DNA of 40,574 nucleotides from Deinococcus radiopugnans ATCC 19172 (GCF_006335125.1 NZ_VDMO01000028.1:1-40574); one strand, 5' to 3'. Positions 1 through 8,156 are shown, counted from the stretch's first letter. Program-made: numbers and translations. The notes: a model not told the origin generated them from the sequence alone.

Positions 1-2
1 AT

Positions 3-104
3 GGCGCGGAACAGCTGTGCCATGCGCTGCGGTGGAACCTGCCCGAGTTACCTGAGTTGGTCAGGCTACTGAGCACGCCGTTTCACGCATCAGGAGCGGC
101 TTGA
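3..104 (+). CDS. 3' end of an unidentified gene (partial)
   Basis: This frame is open from the left edge and ends in TGA at 102-104. It reads as 33 residues, roughly GAEQLCHALRWNLPELPELV and onwards to SGAA. The codons are mostly GC-ending and the composition is leucine/proline-rich with a plausible helical tail, which fits the last part of a real gene entering from outside. The other two forward frames close at about 54 and 72. No domain can be named from so little sequence, and the call rests only on codon pattern and composition. Confidence 0.35.
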   Translation, partial: GAEQLCHALRWNLPELPELVRLLSTPFHASGAA

Positions 105-164
105 AGCTAAGATGTCCGGTACAGAGGCCTGCGCCATAAGCCCCCGCTCGCGCGCCGAGCAGGT

Positions 165-566
165 ATGCTGTGGGGCGTGAGTCCCACCGAACCGCAGGCC
201 GGAGGCCGCGCCGCTATCCGTCTGCTGCAAGGCTACATCTGGCACGCCCAGGACGCCGACATCGATCTGGAGCATTTCCTGCCGCGTGAGCTGGACCTGC
301 CCACGCCCCCCGGCCTGGCCGAGCAGGAAAGCGCCCATGTGCTGTGGGACACGGTCAATCCGCCGTTTGCCTTTTTCGAGAACGGCGAACCCACCGCCTC
401 CCAGGTCTTCTACCAGTTCACGGTGCTGAGGGTGTACGACGAGCGCCCCGACAACACCGAGCTTCACGAGGACGCCAGCGCCGCCTCGCAGGCCCTGGGA
501 CCGTTGCTGGACGGCACCCCGGAGGGCGTGGGCTGGCAACTCTGGGAGGATCTGAGAGAGCTGTGA
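165..566 (+). CDS. hypothetical protein, first gene of a three-gene overlapping operon
   Basis: This 133-residue acidic soluble protein has no signal peptide or membrane segment. I do not recognise the family. Visible features are a PTPPGLAEQESAHVLWDTV stretch in the middle and a strongly acidic second half. ATG at 165 is the first usable start after the in-frame TAA at 108-110; GTG at 177 is an alternative, and neither has a clear Shine-Dalgarno sequence. Its TGA at 564-566 overlaps the GTG start of the next gene at 563, so the two are probably translationally coupled. A conserved Deinococcus protein of unknown function is the safest reading. Confidence 0.7.
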   Translation: MLWGVSPTEPQAGGRAAIRLLQGYIWHAQDADIDLEHFLPRELDLPTPPGLAEQESAHVLWDTVNPPFAFFENGEPTASQVFYQFTVLRVYDERPDNTELHEDASAASQALGPLLDGTPEGVGWQLWEDLREL

Positions 567-769
567 TCGGCTGGCTCGATCTGCTGACCGAGGGGGACAC
601 CCACCCCCGCCGTTTCGATGGCCCGGCCAGTCTGCGCGCCTACCTGCTGCGCATCGAGCGCCTGTCGGAAGACGCGGCCGACGCGCTGATGGAGGACGGT
701 CAGGTTGCCCCGCCCCTGGCCCGCCGCGAGTACCGGCTGCGGTCCCTGGCCCCCGCCACTTCGCCGTGA
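563..769 (+). CDS. small hypothetical protein, middle gene of overlapping operon
   Basis: This 68-residue protein starts at GTG 563 and reads IGWLDLLTEGDTHPRRFDGP onwards, ending in SLAPATSP. The frame stays open further upstream, but that part runs inside the previous gene in another frame and has poor codon use, so the GTG embedded in the GTGA overlap is the likely start. Its own TGA at 767-769 overlaps the GTG start of the following gene in the same way. Two GTGA junctions in a row strongly support one coupled transcription unit. The middle reads as an amphipathic helix (LRAYLLRIERLSEDAADALM). No known domain was recognised. Confidence 0.65.
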   Translation: MIGWLDLLTEGDTHPRRFDGPASLRAYLLRIERLSEDAADALMEDGQVAPPLARREYRLRSLAPATSP

Positions 770-1353
770 GTGACTCCGAGGCGCAGTCCGCAGAGCAGGA
801 GACGGGCGGCCCCATCGTCGCCATTCCCGTTTACGCGGGCGTCAGCGAGCTGGAACTGGGCCTCATGGTCACGGTCTGCCGGTTGTGTGGCGGCGAGGGC
901 GCGTCGGTCACGGTCAACCGCTCGCGCGCCAGCATCGTGACCGCCGGGGGCCTGGTCAGCACGCCGCACGTGCTGTACGCCGCCCTGCCGGAACCGGCGG
1001 CCCTGCTGCTGCCCGGCGGCCCCGGCGCCCTGAAGGCGGCCCGCGATCCACTGCTGAAAACCTTTCTCTCGGCCCATGCCACCCTGCCCACCGGCGCAAG
1101 CGGCAGCGGTCTGCTGCTGCTGGGCGAGGCGGGCCTGCTGTCCGGGCGCGAGGTAGGTGGGTCGGCAGACCTGGCCGACACCCTGTGGGGCCACGGCGCG
1201 GGCGACGTGCATGCAGGCGAGGTCTGGACCGACGCGAACCTCTGCACCACGCCGGGCGGCTTTCCGGCCCTGCACGCTGCCCTGCACGTCGCCGCCGCCG
1301 TCTGGGGTGCGGAAGCGGCGGCCGATGCGGCGCGGCGGCTGGGCACGTTGTAG
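766..1353 (+). CDS. DJ-1/PfpI (class I glutamine amidotransferase-like) fold protein lacking the nucleophile cysteine
   Basis: This 195-residue protein follows the DJ-1/PfpI/AraC-cap pattern: an N-terminal strand IVAIPVYAGVSELELG, a core ALLLPGGPGALKAARD and an elbow region ending LLLLGEAGLLSGREVGG. In active members and in the AraC-linked domains, the elbow reads xxCTG before the LLLxxAGLL helix. Here the aligned stretch is TGASGSG, so the cysteine position is occupied by glycine and no cysteine lies nearby. A sensory, binding or structural role is therefore likelier than DJ-1-type catalysis. It starts at GTG 766 inside the stop of the preceding gene and is the last gene of the operon. Confidence 0.8.
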   Translation: MSDSEAQSAEQETGGPIVAIPVYAGVSELELGLMVTVCRLCGGEGASVTVNRSRASIVTAGGLVSTPHVLYAALPEPAALLLPGGPGALKAARDPLLKTFLSAHATLPTGASGSGLLLLGEAGLLSGREVGGSADLADTLWGHGAGDVHAGEVWTDANLCTTPGGFPALHAALHVAAAVWGAEAAADAARRLGTL

Positions 1354-1392
1354 GCGCCGATCCGCGCAACGGAGCCACCGCGTCTGACGGGG

Positions 1393-2238
1393 TCAGTCGT
1401 CTAAACCTTCTCCCCCTGCCACGCCGTCGAACAGCCCCCTGAGCGGCCAGTTCTTAATCGGTGTGCGCGTGCCGCCGATGCTGAAATTCTCGGACCCCAG
1501 CATGCGGGTTTCCATCTCGTCGCGCTCCTCCTGCGACATCTGGCCCAGGCGACTGTTCGGCCCCATCTGGGTGCCGTGGGCGGCCAGCGCGGCCTTCTTG
1601 TTCTCACGGTAGGGACTGACGTCCATGCGGACCGCCACGGTGTTTTCCGAGACCCCGTAAATCTCCGGGTCCAGATCCTGGCCCATGCGCGACAGCCCTC
1701 TGGCGGCCTCCACGTTCAGCGCCGTGAAGTACAGCCGCTGCGGCCCGCCGTAGGGCAGCACGCCCGTGCTGAAAAAGGCGGCGGTGGCGGCCCGGTTGAT
1801 CTGCAGGTGATCGATGTGGCCGTACCCACCGTGCGGATCGAAGGTCACCAGCACCTGCGGCTGGTATTCGGCAATGACGGCGCGCAACTTGACCTCGATG
1901 TCCAGCGGCGTGACGTTCATCATCGCCAGCGGATCGTCGTGGCGGGTGCGCTCGTAGCGGCCCGAGTCATGATAATCCAGAAAGATGGGTTCGGGTATTT
2001 CCAGCGCCCGGCACGCCTCGCGCAGTTCCTGCTCGCGCTGCTGGCCCAGGTCGGCCACGGTCATGCCCGGCACGGTGATCTTGCCGGCCTCGCCCCGGTT
2101 GGCGCAGACCAGTTGCACGCGCACGCCCCGGCGCGCGTAATGCGTCAGCGTGCCGCCCACGGAGAACGCCTCGTCGTCGGGGTGGGCAAAGACGGCCATA
2201 AGAGTGGGTTTGGAGGAAGAATCGTATGGGTCGCTCAT
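1393..2238 (-). CDS. PIG-L/LmbE family deacetylase
   Basis: This 281-residue protein carries the family's zinc motif AHPDDE at residues 18-23 and a second metal-binding segment HGGYGHIDHLQ in the middle. PIG-L/LmbE enzymes are zinc-dependent N-deacetylases acting on N-acetylglucosamine conjugates; known members include the deacetylase of bacillithiol synthesis, the mycothiol pathway enzymes MshB and Mca, and GlcNAc-PI deacetylase. The length is closer to MshB/Mca than to the roughly 230-residue BshB, so the substrate cannot be assigned. There is no signal peptide. The ATG start at 2238 follows a TAGACT box by seven bases, pointing to a leaderless transcript. It is convergent with the 165-1353 operon. 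Confidence 0.88.
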   Translation of the reverse strand: MSDPYDSSSKPTLMAVFAHPDDEAFSVGGTLTHYARRGVRVQLVCANRGEAGKITVPGMTVADLGQQREQELREACRALEIPEPIFLDYHDSGRYERTRHDDPLAMMNVTPLDIEVKLRAVIAEYQPQVLVTFDPHGGYGHIDHLQINRAATAAFFSTGVLPYGGPQRLYFTALNVEAARGLSRMGQDLDPEIYGVSENTVAVRMDVSPYRENKKAALAAHGTQMGPNSRLGQMSQEERDEMETRMLGSENFSIGGTRTPIKNWPLRGLFDGVAGGEGLDD

Positions 2239-2245
2239 GCTCCGG

Positions 2246-2251
2246 AGTCTA
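2246..2251 (-). promoter_or_regulatory. -10 box TAGACT of the PIG-L gene
   Basis: On the minus strand TAGACT lies seven bases before the ATG at 2238, the spacing expected if transcription starts at or next to the start codon. No convincing -35 hexamer is seen. Confidence 0.55.
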
Positions 2252-2488
2252 GTGCGGGAACGCGCAAGGCCCCCAGCGCGTAAGACAGAAGATGAAGCCC
2301 TTCGCAGAATCAGGCGTGCGCCGCCCAGGCGGGCCGCCCCGGCTGCTGTGGACCTCCGCTTGGAGAGCGATGTTCAGGAACGGCCTTGATCCGGGCATGG
2401 ACGCCAGAACATTCCTCGCCTGTGCTGGTGGGCGGCAGGCCAGAGGACAGCTCCAGCGTCGGCCCAACGGGCAGGGCCGAGGCTGAGG

Positions 2489-2755
2489 GTGCGAAACGTC
2501 CTCAGTTCGCTGTACGCCGTGTTCCGTGCCCTGTTTCTGGGCGTGGTCGGTCAGCCGGACGGCGGCACCGAGCGGGAGGCGCAGGCCAGAAAAGCCGGGC
2601 AGCGGCGGCGCGTGCAGGAGAATCGTCCCAGCGGCCCCCTCCGGACCCCGGGCACGCTGATTCGCACGGCGTTTTCCGCCGCCCTCTATCAGCCGGACCC
2701 TCAGCCCCAGGACGGTGAGGATTCCCCGGCTTCCAGGCGCAGACCGCGCAGGTAG
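2489..2755 (+). CDS. possible small hypothetical protein
   Basis: This reading of 88 residues begins at GTG 2489 with [20 protein letters not shown], a hydrophobic N-terminal helix that could be a membrane anchor, followed by a basic region rich in Arg and Gln. Third positions are strongly GC-biased over the first 60 codons. Against it: the Shine-Dalgarno-like GAGG touches the start, the last 55 bases overlap the end of the better-supported gene on the other strand, and the C-terminus ([10 protein letters not shown]) looks like read-through of that gene. A real gene ending earlier in an ancestor is possible. Bases 2239-2488 upstream hold only the PIG-L promoter and no credible gene. Confidence 0.3.
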   Translation: MRNVLSSLYAVFRALFLGVVGQPDGGTEREAQARKAGQRRRVQENRPSGPLRTPGTLIRTAFSAALYQPDPQPQDGEDSPASRRRPRR

Positions 2756-2934
2756 AAGTCCCATACGGCGTCCGGCCAGGTCTGATAGATCAGGCGGCGG
2801 TTGGGCACGTCGGCGGCCTCCAATGCCTCGCCGATGGCGCGGTAAAAGCGGCTGCCCTGCTGTTTCATCGCCAGCGCCGTCCAGTACACCTCGGCGGCCA
2901 TCAGCGTGTCCAGACGTTCAGTGTCCATGTCCAT
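2701..2934 (-). CDS. small hypothetical protein
   Basis: This 77-residue soluble protein reads [20 protein letters not shown] and continues through [20 protein letters not shown] to a tail ending [10 protein letters not shown]. It is rich in Trp, Tyr and acidic residues and looks like a compact helical protein. The frame is open upstream, but that extension is Arg/Gly/His-rich antisense of the ParA gene. ATG 2934 or ATG 2928 is the start; 2928 is better placed relative to a GGGGG Shine-Dalgarno-like run. Divergent from the ParA gene. The family was not recognised. Confidence 0.6.
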   Translation of the reverse strand: MDMDTERLDTLMAAEVYWTALAMKQQGSRFYRAIGEALEAADVPNRRLIYQTWPDAVWDFYLRGLRLEAGESSPSWG

Positions 2935-2973
2935 GCCCCCATCATGCCTGACGCAATTCCCCGGCCCGTCTGC

Positions 2974-2979
2974 TACGCT
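2974..2979 (+). promoter_or_regulatory. -10 box TACGCT of the parA-like operon
   Basis: TACGCT lies six bases before ATG 2986, which fits a leaderless transcript. A weak TGACGC at 2949-2954 could act as a -35 with a long 19-base spacer. Confidence 0.5.
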
Positions 2980-2985
2980 CCGGCC

Positions 2986-3609
2986 ATGCCCCGCGTCCTT
3001 GCCATCACGTCCGAGAAGGGAGGCGTGGGCAAGAGTACGCTGGCGGTCCATCTGGCGGGGGCGTTTGCCGAGCGCGGCCTGGCCACCGTGCTGATCGACG
3101 AGGACGGGCGCGTGGGCAGCAGCCTGCGCTGGGCAGCGCGTGCGGAGGATGGACTGGGTTTGCCCGTGCTGGCCCCGGACGACGTGAAACCGAAGCGACT
3201 GGCGGCGGCTGACGTCGCCGTGATCGACACCGAGGGGCGCCCGAAGCGCAAGGAACTGCGCCGCCTCTCGGAGCGGGCAGACCTGATCCTGGTGCCGTCC
3301 GGCGTGAGTGCGCTGGAACTGGACTCCACCCGCGAGTTGCTGGACTTTCTGACCGGCGAGGGCGTCGGTTCGGCTGGGGGCCGCAAAGCCCGCATCGTGC
3401 TGACCCGCGTGCCGCCGGTGGGCCGCGCCGGGGAGGACGCCCGCGAGAACCTGCGCGACGAGGGCCTGACCGTCTGCAACACGCTGGTGCGCCAGTACGC
3501 CGCCTACCAGAAGGCCGCCGAATCGGGCACGCTGGCCCGCGACGTGCGGGATGCCCGCGCCCGAGTGGCCTGGGCCGACATCCTGGCCCTCTCGCGGGAA
3601 CTGCTGTGA
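2986..3609 (+). CDS. ParA/MinD-type P-loop ATPase, short form
   Basis: This 207-residue protein opens with [20 protein letters not shown], the deviant Walker A motif (KGGVGKST) of ParA/MinD ATPases that move DNA or protein cargo using surface ATP/ADP cycling. The Walker B-type segment reads [15 protein letters not shown], where most ParA proteins have D-x-P-P, so it is a divergent member. There is no N-terminal helix-turn-helix domain, as in small plasmid-type ParAs. Upstream in-frame ATG 2944 is less likely because a TACGCT box sits between it and ATG 2986. The next gene follows after 10 bases and encodes a small putative DNA-binding partner, the usual ParA/centromere-binder arrangement. It may position the chromosome, a plasmid-derived segment or a membrane cargo. 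Confidence 0.88.
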   Translation: MPRVLAITSEKGGVGKSTLAVHLAGAFAERGLATVLIDEDGRVGSSLRWAARAEDGLGLPVLAPDDVKPKRLAAADVAVIDTEGRPKRKELRRLSERADLILVPSGVSALELDSTRELLDFLTGEGVGSAGGRKARIVLTRVPPVGRAGEDARENLRDEGLTVCNTLVRQYAAYQKAAESGTLARDVRDARARVAWADILALSRELL

Positions 3610-3619
3610 GGACCGCCTG

Positions 3620-3859
3620 ATGGGCCGCTTCGACTACCTGGACCGCCAACCGAAGAAGGGGAGCAGGAGCAAACGCCGCGAGGCCGCCCCCGAGGGCCGC
3701 CCCAAGGGTGAATCCGGCGAACGCGTGGAAATCGTCTACATCCGCAAGGAAACACTGCGGGCCGTGTGGCGCGAAGTCAGGAACGACGGCGATCCTGCCG
3801 AGAGCGTCAGCGAACTGGTAGAAGACCTGCTGCTGGCGTGGCTGCGTGACCGGGCCTGA
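3620..3859 (+). CDS. small ribbon-helix-helix-like partner of ParA
   Basis: This 79-residue protein has a basic, flexible N-terminal half (lysine/arginine-rich, residues 7-35) and a C-terminal half beginning RVEIVYIRKETLRAVWREVR, then DPAESVSELVEDLLLAWLRD. That strand-helix-turn-helix order is what ribbon-helix-helix centromere-binding proteins show after a disordered basic arm. Shine-Dalgarno TGAGGA at 3606-3612 supports ATG 3620, and the gene follows parA by 10 bases, overlapping the next gene by 14. The assignment to the ribbon-helix-helix fold is my inference from the pattern, but the pairing with a ParA ATPase fits the role. Confidence 0.65.
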   Translation: MGRFDYLDRQPKKGSRSKRREAAPEGRPKGESGERVEIVYIRKETLRAVWREVRNDGDPAESVSELVEDLLLAWLRDRA

Positions 3860-4373
3860 AGTGCAGGGGGCCAGGCACCTGACGCCGCTTCAGCGCCGGG
3901 CGGCGCGCATTGCGGGGCTGGCCCTGGCCCTGGTCTTCATTGTCCCTGGCGTCCTGCATCCCCTCCAGAACCACCCGCTTGATCTGGTCAACCTGATCTT
4001 CCACGAGGCGGGTCACGTCCTGCTGATGGGGGCGGGGGAGACCGTCACCTTGCTGGGCGGCAGCGTGTTTCAGTTGTTGATTCCTGCCGCCTGTATCGCC
4101 GCTTTCCTGCGGCGTGGGGACCGCTACGCGGCGGGCATCGTGACGCTGTGGCTGGGGCAGTCCTTTGCGGGGGTCTCGGCCTACATCCGCGACGCGCCCA
4201 CCCGCACCCTGGACCTGATCACGGGGGATCCCGACACCCATGACTGGTGGCAACTGCTGGTCAGCTGGGACGCGCTGACTCTGGCCGGGCCGCTGGGCCG
4301 GGTGGTCTTTTTCCTGGCGCTGGCCTCGGTGATCGTGGGCACGACGCTGGCGTTGTGGGACGACGTGCGCTGA
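3846..4373 (+). CDS. membrane protein with HEAGH zinc-metalloprotease-like motif
   Basis: This 175-residue protein has about four hydrophobic segments: residues 22-40, 67-88, 93-110 and a C-terminal one around 150-168. HEAGH lies at the membrane boundary in NLIFHEAGHVLLMGAGE, and a downstream DPDTHDWWQLL stretch adds an acidic/His pair that could complete a metal site. The family resembles uncharacterised HEAGH membrane proteins rather than classical site-2 proteases, as the NPDG motif is absent. It starts at GTG 3846 inside the end of the preceding gene, so translation is coupled. Third gene of the ParA operon; ends before a strong terminator hairpin. Confidence 0.75.
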   Translation: MTGPEVQGARHLTPLQRRAARIAGLALALVFIVPGVLHPLQNHPLDLVNLIFHEAGHVLLMGAGETVTLLGGSVFQLLIPAACIAAFLRRGDRYAAGIVTLWLGQSFAGVSAYIRDAPTRTLDLITGDPDTHDWWQLLVSWDALTLAGPLGRVVFFLALASVIVGTTLALWDDVR

Positions 4374-4397
4374 ACCTCCGCCTGACCGCACCAGAAA

Positions 4398-4437
4398 GCC
4401 CCCTCCGCGCAGGAGAGGGCCGGCAGGGATTTTTTTC
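4398..4437. terminator. bidirectional terminator hairpin
   Basis: A GC-rich stem (GCCC and CTCC pairing with GGAG and GGGC around a GCGCA loop, 4398-4420) is followed on the plus strand by a run of seven T at 4431-4437 after a short spacer. On the minus strand the same stem is followed by CTTTCT. It separates the convergent ParA operon and aldo/keto reductase gene. Confidence 0.6.
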
Positions 4438-4439
4438 GC

Positions 4440-5387
<948 letters not shown>

Positions 5388-5395
5388 AGGGGGTT

Positions 5396-5427
5396 ACTTT
5401 AACTCTTAAAGCATGATGGTTGGTCAA
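5396..5427 (-). promoter_or_regulatory. promoter of the aldo/keto reductase gene
   Basis: On the minus strand TTGACC (5422-5427) precedes TAAAGT (5396-5401), which lies eight bases before the ATG. The spacer is long at 20 bases; shifting the -10 to GTTAAA (5398-5403) makes it 18. The region is notably AT-rich for this window. Confidence 0.45.
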
Positions 5428-5474
5428 GTTCAAAGTTCGGTGAAGGGTCGGCGAGGCCAGTCTGCGTGCCGGCG

Positions 5475-6461
5475 TCAGCGGTCTGCGGCCAGCAATTCCA
5501 CCAGCGTCGCCGCGTCCAGATTGCCGCCGCTGACCACCGCCACCACCGGGCCGGGGGGGAGTCGGTGCCCGCCGTATAAGGCTGCGGCCACCGTCACCGC
5601 GCCGCTGGGTTCGGCCACCAGCCGGGCGTGCAGGGCCGTGTCGCGTACCGCCCGCCGCATCTGCGCCTCGCTCACGGTCACGATGTCGTCCACGTGGGCG
5701 CGGATGTGCGCCCAGGTCAGCTCGCCCAGCGTCGTGACGCGCAGGCCGTCGGCCAGGGTGCGGGCCACCTCGTCGGCGGGCCACGCCACCCGCTGCCCGG
5801 CCCGCAGGCTGGCCTGGGCGTCCGCGGCCAGTTCGGGTTCCACGCCGATCACGCGCACGTCCGGACGCAGCGCCTTGATGGCTGTCGCCACCCCCGAGAT
5901 CAGGCCGCCGCCGCTGACCGGCACCAGCACCGTGCCCACGTCAGGGCAGTCCTCCAGCAGTTCCAGGCCCACCGTCCCGGCCCCGGCGATGATGTGCGGG
6001 TCGTCGTAGGGCGGCACCGGGGTCAGCCCGCGTGCCTGGGCCAGCTCGGCGGCCTTCGCCGCCCGTTCCTCGCTGGCGTTGCCCACCAGCACGATTTCCG
6101 CGCCGCACGCGCGGGTGGCCGCCAGCTTGGTCTGCGGCGCGCCGGCCGGCATGACCACCACCGCCCGGAGGCCCAGCGCCCGCGCCGCGTAGGCCACCGC
6201 CCCGGCGTGGTTGCCGCTGGAATGCGCCACGACGCCCCGTTCGCGCTGCTCCGGGGTCAACGACAGCAGCTTGTTGAACGCCCCGCGCAGCTTGAACGCG
6301 CCGGTGGGCTGCAGGTTCTCGGCCTTGAGCCACAGGTTCGTGTCCGGAAAGGGGACCAGCGGCGTGCGGCCCAGCCAGTCCCTCAGGCGGGTCCGGGCGG
6401 CCTGAATGTCGGCCAGGGTCACGAGGACTGCGGATTCAGGGGGGGCGGGTTCAGGGGTCAT
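5475..6461 (-). CDS. threonine dehydratase / serine racemase-like PLP enzyme
   Basis: This 328-residue fold-type II PLP enzyme has the Schiff-base lysine Lys57 in TGAFKLRGAFN, the substrate loop SSGNHAG (residues 81-87), the phosphate-binding VSGGGLISGV and a C-terminal AVVSGGNLD. These are hallmarks of the threonine ammonia-lyase/serine racemase family. It lacks a C-terminal ACT-like regulatory domain, so it resembles the short catabolic or promiscuous type rather than isoleucine-feedback-inhibited IlvA. ATG 6461 is preceded by GGAGG at seven bases; the longer open frame upstream is antisense of the next gene. Divergent from the MBL-fold gene with overlapping promoters. Confidence 0.9.
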   Translation of the reverse strand: MTPEPAPPESAVLVTLADIQAARTRLRDWLGRTPLVPFPDTNLWLKAENLQPTGAFKLRGAFNKLLSLTPEQRERGVVAHSSGNHAGAVAYAARALGLRAVVVMPAGAPQTKLAATRACGAEIVLVGNASEERAAKAAELAQARGLTPVPPYDDPHIIAGAGTVGLELLEDCPDVGTVLVPVSGGGLISGVATAIKALRPDVRVIGVEPELAADAQASLRAGQRVAWPADEVARTLADGLRVTTLGELTWAHIRAHVDDIVTVSEAQMRRAVRDTALHARLVAEPSGAVTVAAALYGGHRLPPGPVVAVVSGGNLDAATLVELLAADR

Positions 6462-6480
6462 GGGTGTGCCTCCGGCCTCC

Positions 6481-6490
6481 ACGCTACCCT
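6481..6490. promoter_or_regulatory. overlapping divergent -10 boxes
   Basis: TACCCT (6485-6490, plus) lies seven bases before ATG 6498. TAGCGT (complement of 6481-6486, minus) lies 19 bases before the dehydratase ATG, which has its own Shine-Dalgarno. The two boxes share two base pairs, so RNA polymerase can occupy only one at a time. Confidence 0.5.
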
Positions 6491-6497
6491 GTCTGCC

Positions 6498-7397
6498 ATG
6501 TCCCTGATTGCCCTGGCCCCCGGCATCTTCTATTTCCCCGGCGCGGTCAACAGCTTCGTGGTGGTGGGCCGGGAAACGGACGCGCTGCTGGTCGACACCG
6601 GCCTGGATGACTCGCACGCGCGCAAGCTGCTGCGGGCGGTGGCGGAGGCGGGCCTGGTGCCCAGCGGCATTCTGAACACCCACAGTCACGCCGATCATCA
6701 CGGCGGCAATGCGTTTATCCTCAAGCGCTTTCCGGAGCTGAAGATCTTTGCCCCACCGCTGGAAGACGCGGTCATCACCCATCCGATTCTGGAGCCGCTC
6801 ACGCTGTTCGGCGCCCGCCCGCCGCGCGAGTTGCAGGGCAAGTTTCTGCTGGCGCCGCCCAGTCCGGCCCGTCTGGCGCCCGAACCGGGGCTGTGCCGCA
6901 TGGGCGGGGCCGACCTCGAGCTGATCGAGGTGGCCGGGCACGCCTCCCTGATGTACGCCGTGCGCGTGGGCGAGGTTCTCTACGCCGCCGACGCCCTGTT
7001 TGGCCCCGACGCCCTGAGCAAGCACCCGCTGACCTTCTGCGCCGACTCGGGGTTGCAGAAGGCCAGCGCGGCGAAGCTGGCCGAGCTGGAGGGGGTGCGC
7101 ACCGTGCTACCGGGTCACGGCGATCCCACGGATGACCTGGCGGGGCTGGTGGCCGTCAATCTGGCCGCCTACGAGCGCACGACCGCAGCGGTGCTGGCGG
7201 CGGTGGACGCGGGCGCGGCCAGCATCGACGAACTGCTGGCCCGCGTCTGCGACTCTCTGGACGTTACCATGACCAACGCCGGGGCCGTGGTCCTGAATCG
7301 CGCCGTCGTCAGTGCCCACCTGACCGAACTGCTGGAAACAGACCGGGTCCACATGAAGGTGACGGGCAACAAACTCATCTTCGGAACACAAGCGTAA
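6498..7397 (+). CDS. MBL-fold metallohydrolase
   Basis: This 299-residue metallo-beta-lactamase-fold protein has the metal motif THSHADHHGG at residues 61-70 (His62, His64, Asp66, His67), further ligands in EVAGHAS and LYAADALFG, and a final VLPGHGDPT. This is a two-metal hydrolase of the broad glyoxalase II-like superfamily. The C-terminal 80 residues form a helical add-on (AASIDELLARVCDSLDVTMT) resembling the winged-helix tail of some such proteins. The substrate cannot be predicted. ATG 6498 is supported by TACCCT at seven bases; the open frame upstream is antisense of the dehydratase. It has no cysteine-rich or rhodanese domain. Confidence 0.88.
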   Translation: MSLIALAPGIFYFPGAVNSFVVVGRETDALLVDTGLDDSHARKLLRAVAEAGLVPSGILNTHSHADHHGGNAFILKRFPELKIFAPPLEDAVITHPILEPLTLFGARPPRELQGKFLLAPPSPARLAPEPGLCRMGGADLELIEVAGHASLMYAVRVGEVLYAADALFGPDALSKHPLTFCADSGLQKASAAKLAELEGVRTVLPGHGDPTDDLAGLVAVNLAAYERTTAAVLAAVDAGAASIDELLARVCDSLDVTMTNAGAVVLNRAVVSAHLTELLETDRVHMKVTGNKLIFGTQA

Positions 7398-7432
7398 AGG
7401 AATCCACATGGCCCGGCGGTTGGACGCGGGGG

Positions 7433-7438
7433 TAGCGT
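7433..7438 (+). promoter_or_regulatory. -10 box TAGCGT of dps1
   Basis: TAGCGT ends five bases before ATG 7444. This supports that start over the in-frame ATG at 7408, which would place the box inside the coding sequence. Confidence 0.45.
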
Positions 7439-7443
7439 GGGGC

Positions 7444-8085
7444 ATGACCAAGAAGAGCAAGGCCGATCCCTCCACGCCCAGCAAGGCCAGCAAAAGCGCC
7501 GCAGACCAGGCGAGTAAGGCGAAGGCTGCCAAGCCCGGTGCCACGCCCGGCGGCGAGGCCAAGGCCGACGCGGCCCACCTGGACACCCCGTTCAACGCGC
7601 TGGTGGACCATAACTACCTGACGGAGAGCGAGTTCGACACGGTGTCCGAGACGCTGCAGCGCAACCTGGCCACCACCATCTCGCTGTACCTGAAATTCAA
7701 GAAGTACCACTGGGACATCCGGGGCCGCTTCTTCCGCGACCTGCACCTGGCCTACGACGAGTTCATCGAGAAGATCTTTCCCAGCATCGACGAGCAGGCC
7801 GAGCGTCTGGTGGCCCTGGGCGGCAGCCCCATCGCGGCGCCCAGCGATCTGGAGCGGTTCAGCGTGGTCAAGGTGCCCACCGAGACGGTCCGTGACGCCC
7901 GCGCCCAGGTGGCCGATCTGGTCAGCGACCTGACCCGCGTGTCCAAGGCCTACCGCGACGACAGCCAAGCAGTCGACGAGGCCAACGATCCGGCCACCTC
8001 GGACATGTACAACGGTTATGCCGCAACTACCGACATGATCCGCTGGATGCTCCAGGCCATCATGGACGATGACCGCCTGAACTGA
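7444..8085 (+). CDS. dps1: Dps1, DNA-binding ferritin of starved cells
   Basis: This 213-residue protein closely resembles Dps-1 of D. radiodurans. The first 50 residues are a lysine/alanine/serine-rich arm (MTKKSKADPSTPSKASKSAA), which in that protein binds DNA and carries an extra metal site. The ferritin core follows, with LYLKFKKYHWDIRGRFFRDL and AYDEFIEKIFPSIDEQAERL holding the inter-subunit ferroxidase residues. The dodecamer oxidises and stores iron and shields DNA from hydroxyl radicals. The C-terminus (DMIRWMLQAIMDDDRLN) is also as in Deinococcus. It is a monocistronic gene with a leaderless-type promoter and a strong terminator. Confidence 0.95.
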   Translation: MTKKSKADPSTPSKASKSAADQASKAKAAKPGATPGGEAKADAAHLDTPFNALVDHNYLTESEFDTVSETLQRNLATTISLYLKFKKYHWDIRGRFFRDLHLAYDEFIEKIFPSIDEQAERLVALGGSPIAAPSDLERFSVVKVPTETVRDARAQVADLVSDLTRVSKAYRDDSQAVDEANDPATSDMYNGYAATTDMIRWMLQAIMDDDRLN

Positions 8086-8101
8086 GGTGTTGAGCAAGCA
8101 G

Positions 8102-8134
8102 ATGGGCCGCCAGAGCGTTTGGGCGGCCCATTTT
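8102..8134 (+). terminator. intrinsic terminator after dps1
   Basis: A perfect 10-base-pair stem, ATGGGCCGCC (8102-8111) with GGCGGCCCAT (8122-8131), is followed by a short T run. It ends dps1 ten bases before the Shine-Dalgarno of the next gene. Confidence 0.75.
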
Positions 8135-8156
8135 GTCATTCTCTGGAGGCGAACGA

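Noticed and set aside
2292..2486. 64-residue plus-strand open frame
   Set aside because: Weak codon bias, no start signal, no recognisable pattern.
5628..6497. N-terminal extension of the MBL-fold protein
   Set aside because: The extension is antisense of the dehydratase; the -10 box at 6485-6490 and the domain start both place the true start at 6498.
7408..7443. Longer Dps1 start at ATG 7408
   Set aside because: The 12 extra residues are absent from the known Dps1 start MTKKS, and the -10 box would lie inside the coding region.
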